A stretch of DNA of 16,573 bases. Source: JAUVXY01 sp964392345 (GTDB taxonomy: Bacteria > Actinomycetota > Humimicrobiia > Humimicrobiales > Humimicrobiaceae). This document shows, in pieces, positions 15,057 to 16,573 of the stretch. A program made the translations under genes and the position numbers. A model generated the notes under the pieces. It was given only the letters and a program-made list of their open reading frames with translations. It searched no databases and was not told the DNA's origin. The stretch covers positions 1 to 16,573 of the forward strand of contig CAYMPQ010000037.1 in assembly GCA_964392345.1 (NCBI GenBank). The letters are read 5' to 3'. The number at the start of each line of letters is the position of its first letter. Position 1 is the first letter of the stretch.

Positions 15057-15295
15057 CTGGCCAGTTCCTTGAAGGCTTCAAGATTATCTTTAAGTATACG
15101 TGAAGCTAGAGATTCTGTATGCTCATTTGCAGAAATTTGTAGCTTCTCAAGTTTTTTAAAATCAATAACTATGTAACGCGGGGTATTGTTTTTCATAATT
15201 ATGACCGAACCTTTTTTATCAACGGTTCGTGCAACTTTGGAAAAGTTTTGATTAGCTTCTGTCAGTGAGATCAAATCTTTTGTATTAACTAACAT
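15053..15295 (-). CDS. phd: Phd/YefM-family antitoxin
   Basis: The 80-residue protein opens MLVNTKDLISLTEANQNFSK and contains KKGSVIIMKNNTPRYIVIDF, the DNA-binding and dimerisation core of Phd/YefM antitoxins. The C-terminal tail (SLASRILKDNLEAFKELAR) is the segment that normally wraps the toxin. The ATG at 15295 follows GAGGTGA by five bases; the GTG at 15304 is inside this ribosome site and is rejected. The partner downstream is only a Doc tail, so this is an apparently orphaned antitoxin that may still repress its own promoter or act on a toxin elsewhere. An inverted repeat lies just upstream. Confidence 0.88.
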   Translation of the reverse strand: MLVNTKDLISLTEANQNFSKVARTVDKKGSVIIMKNNTPRYIVIDFKKLEKLQISANEHTESLASRILKDNLEAFKELAR

Positions 15296-15311
15296 AAAAA
15301 TCACCTCATAT

Positions 15312-15354
15312 ATATTATGCAGTTAGTTAGGATGAATACAACCTATTTTGGTTG
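15312..15354 (-). promoter_or_regulatory. phd: Candidate promoter with inverted-repeat operator for the antitoxin gene
   Basis: On the - strand TTGTAT (15341-15336) and CATAAT (15319-15314) have a 16-base spacer and could be -35 and -10 boxes; the alternative TAATAT gives 18. The inverted repeat CAACC-tatttt-GGTTG (15339-15354) overlaps the -35 box, as expected for an autoregulated Phd operator. It lies immediately downstream of the end of the HD gene at 15358. Confidence 0.4.
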
Positions 15355-15357
15355 AAT

Positions 15358-15942
15358 TTACAAACCGAGGTCTTCATCTATTTTTTGCATTGAAATAAGA
15401 GCGATTTCAATAAATTCTTTCAAAGTAAGGCCTATTCTTTCGCAGGCAAGTATCTGGCTTCTATCGGCACCTTCGGCAAAAGATTTTTCTTTGAATCTAT
15501 TTAAGACAAATTGAGTATTAATTTCTTTTATTTTCTTTTCAGGTTTTATAAGCGCTGACGCTACTATCAGGCCTGATAATGGATCTGTTGCAAATAGAGC
15601 TATGTCAAGGTTACTTTGTAAAGGAAGGTTATGGATGCTGTTATGAGCTTTTACGGCATAAATGATATCTTCTCCAAAATTGTTTTTTTCCAGTATTTCT
15701 GCTCCTACCAGAGAATGATTTTCAGGGTCTTTGGCAGTGCTTTCATAATCAATATCATGAACAAGTCCAGTAATTGCCCATTTCTTTTCATCAAATAATT
15801 TTTTATCTTTACTTTTGCTTTTAACTTTATTTAATTCTTTTGCAATTCCTTCCATTATAGCTTCAACAGCAAGGCAGTGCTTTATTAAATTCTTATTTTT
15901 TATGTATTTTTTAACTAAATCAAATGCTTTTTCTCTATCCAT
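15358..15942 (-). CDS. HDIG-type HD-domain hydrolase
   Basis: The 194-residue protein has H22 (LIKHCLAVEAIM), H62-D63 (GLVHDIDYE), H100 (VKAHNSIH) and D120 (FATDPLSGLIVASAL), the ordered metal ligands of the HDIG group. The segment NRFKEKSFAEGADRSQI and the tail LKEFIEIALISMQ are strongly typical of a widespread family of about 185-residue HD proteins in anaerobes with unproven substrate (putative metal-dependent phosphohydrolase). A lysine-rich insertion (about 39-53, KVKSKSKDKKLFDEK) lengthens it slightly. The ATG at 15942 has only a weak GAG upstream. It is a separate gene from the antitoxin, whose start lies 63 bases further on, and all ligands are intact. Confidence 0.9.
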   Translation of the reverse strand: MDREKAFDLVKKYIKNKNLIKHCLAVEAIMEGIAKELNKVKSKSKDKKLFDEKKWAITGLVHDIDYESTAKDPENHSLVGAEILEKNNFGEDIIYAVKAHNSIHNLPLQSNLDIALFATDPLSGLIVASALIKPEKKIKEINTQFVLNRFKEKSFAEGADRSQILACERIGLTLKEFIEIALISMQKIDEDLGL

Positions 15943-16142
15943 ATTATTTAAAACTCATATTGTAAGCTATAAATTATAAAAATAATCTTTAACTAATTTC
16001 TATCCTATCGTTTAAGTTTTATAACTAAAATTCTTAAGTTTTTACAAAGAATAAAAATTCTAGATAACTTTCAGAAATAACTGAAAATATATGCATCCAA
16101 AAGGGATTTGTTCTTTTTTCTAGCAATATTAAAGTTTCCCCT

Positions 16143-16573
16143 CTATTTTTCAAGTATTCGAACATCATCATCTGTAATGTATATATAATCACCTCCTATA
16201 AAAATATTAGTATTGCTGCCATATGGGTAGAATAGACTTTTTATAAACTCTGGGTCTTCCTTAAGAAATACATCAACTACATGCATGCTGTTTTCATCAC
16301 CACCTGCTGGTGGAAAATAAATAATATAAGCAATGTCATCTTCTACAAATATATCTGCAGCAGCATAAGATAAAAATTTACCAGCAATTGTTGGTTTCTT
16401 CTTATCGGATATATCTATTATGTATAGACCATCCTCTGATGCTGTATAGGCACAATCTTCTGATACAAAAAGATTAAAAGTATAACCATCTATACTGCAT
16501 CTTCCTACAACATTTGGCTTTTCTGGAATGCTTATATCTATAATCTGTAGTTCTGATTCTATAGACTTATAAT
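16143..16573 (-). CDS. LVIVD-repeat beta-propeller protein, partial (C-terminal end)
   Basis: The frame is open from the window edge to TAG at 16143-16145, about 143 codons. It shows repeated propeller blades of the form LQIIDISIPEKPNVVG, GLYIIDISDKKKPTIAG and MHVVDVFLKEDPEFIK, each followed by a strand such as CAYTAS, IAYIIY or YIYITD. This is the LVIVD repeat, found in secreted or cell-surface beta-propellers of unknown partner. The N-terminus, and any signal peptide, lie beyond the window. The 200-base gap after it (15943-16142) holds no gene; a 6-bp hairpin at 16069-16086 has no T run. Confidence 0.85.
   Translation of the reverse strand, partial: YKSIESELQIIDISIPEKPNVVGRCSIDGYTFNLFVSEDCAYTASEDGLYIIDISDKKKPTIAGKFLSYAAADIFVEDDIAYIIYFPPAGGDENSMHVVDVFLKEDPEFIKSLFYPYGSNTNIFIGGDYIYITDDDVRILEK

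Noticed and set aside
16069..16086. TTTCAG-aaataa-CTGAAA hairpin as terminator of the propeller gene
   Set aside because: Only a 6-bp AT-biased stem, no T run next to it, and about 57 bases from the stop codon.
16185..16200. Perfect GGAGGTGAT ribosome-site match on the - strand
   Set aside because: It lies inside the propeller frame encoding GGD and has no ATG, GTG or TTG at a suitable distance that opens a meaningful frame.

Overview
The window is AT-rich (roughly 30% GC in most genes, with a few islands in the mid-40s). It uses ordinary bacterial signals: Shine-Dalgarno motifs such as GGAGG and GAGGTGA, and TGA read as stop. Gene content (type III restriction-modification, Phd/Doc, stomatin-like SPFH protein, HDIG-type HD hydrolases, LVIVD propeller) fits a low-GC anaerobic bacterium, most likely Clostridia-like or another AT-rich anaerobic lineage. 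No marker fixes the species. No tRNA, rRNA, CRISPR array or complete insertion sequence was seen.

The left part (1-11090, all + strand) looks like a defence island. It opens with a UvrD-like SF1 helicase carrying a cysteine cluster, then a Hanks-type Ser/Thr kinase with a C-terminal helical extension. Next comes a type III restriction-modification locus with apparently intact mod (4366-6339) and res (6354-9332). Directly upstream of mod are fused fossils of two genes that normally accompany such loci: a PLD/SNF2-type helicase reduced to short pieces (3454-3930) and the C-terminal part of a DUF4391-like protein (3908-4357). After res comes an unknown 114-residue protein, then a PD-(D/E)XK nuclease resembling the PGN_0703 restriction-endonuclease family. 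That nuclease gene is clearly richer in GC than its surroundings and is probably a separate acquisition.

The right part (11133-16573) is all on the - strand apart from one + strand fossil. From high to low coordinates it holds: a partial LVIVD beta-propeller; an HDIG-type HD hydrolase; a Phd antitoxin whose partner Doc toxin survives only as its C-terminal tail, joined by an ATGA overlap; a truncated second copy of a HIRAN-domain gene; a second HD-domain protein; an uncertain small ORF; an SPFH/stomatin membrane protein behind a strong palindrome; and a two-gene unit of a coiled-coil J-domain-like protein and an intact HIRAN protein. A DUF5678-like fossil lies on the + strand between the J-protein and SPFH genes.

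Mod and Res should act together as a restriction-modification enzyme, and the PD-(D/E)XK nuclease may be a further restriction activity. The helicase/kinase pair and the J-domain/HIRAN pair are the least explained units and the best candidates for an undescribed function. The window also records decay: three junctions where genes lost internal or N-terminal segments (helicase/DUF4391, Doc, second HIRAN) and one frame-broken fossil.
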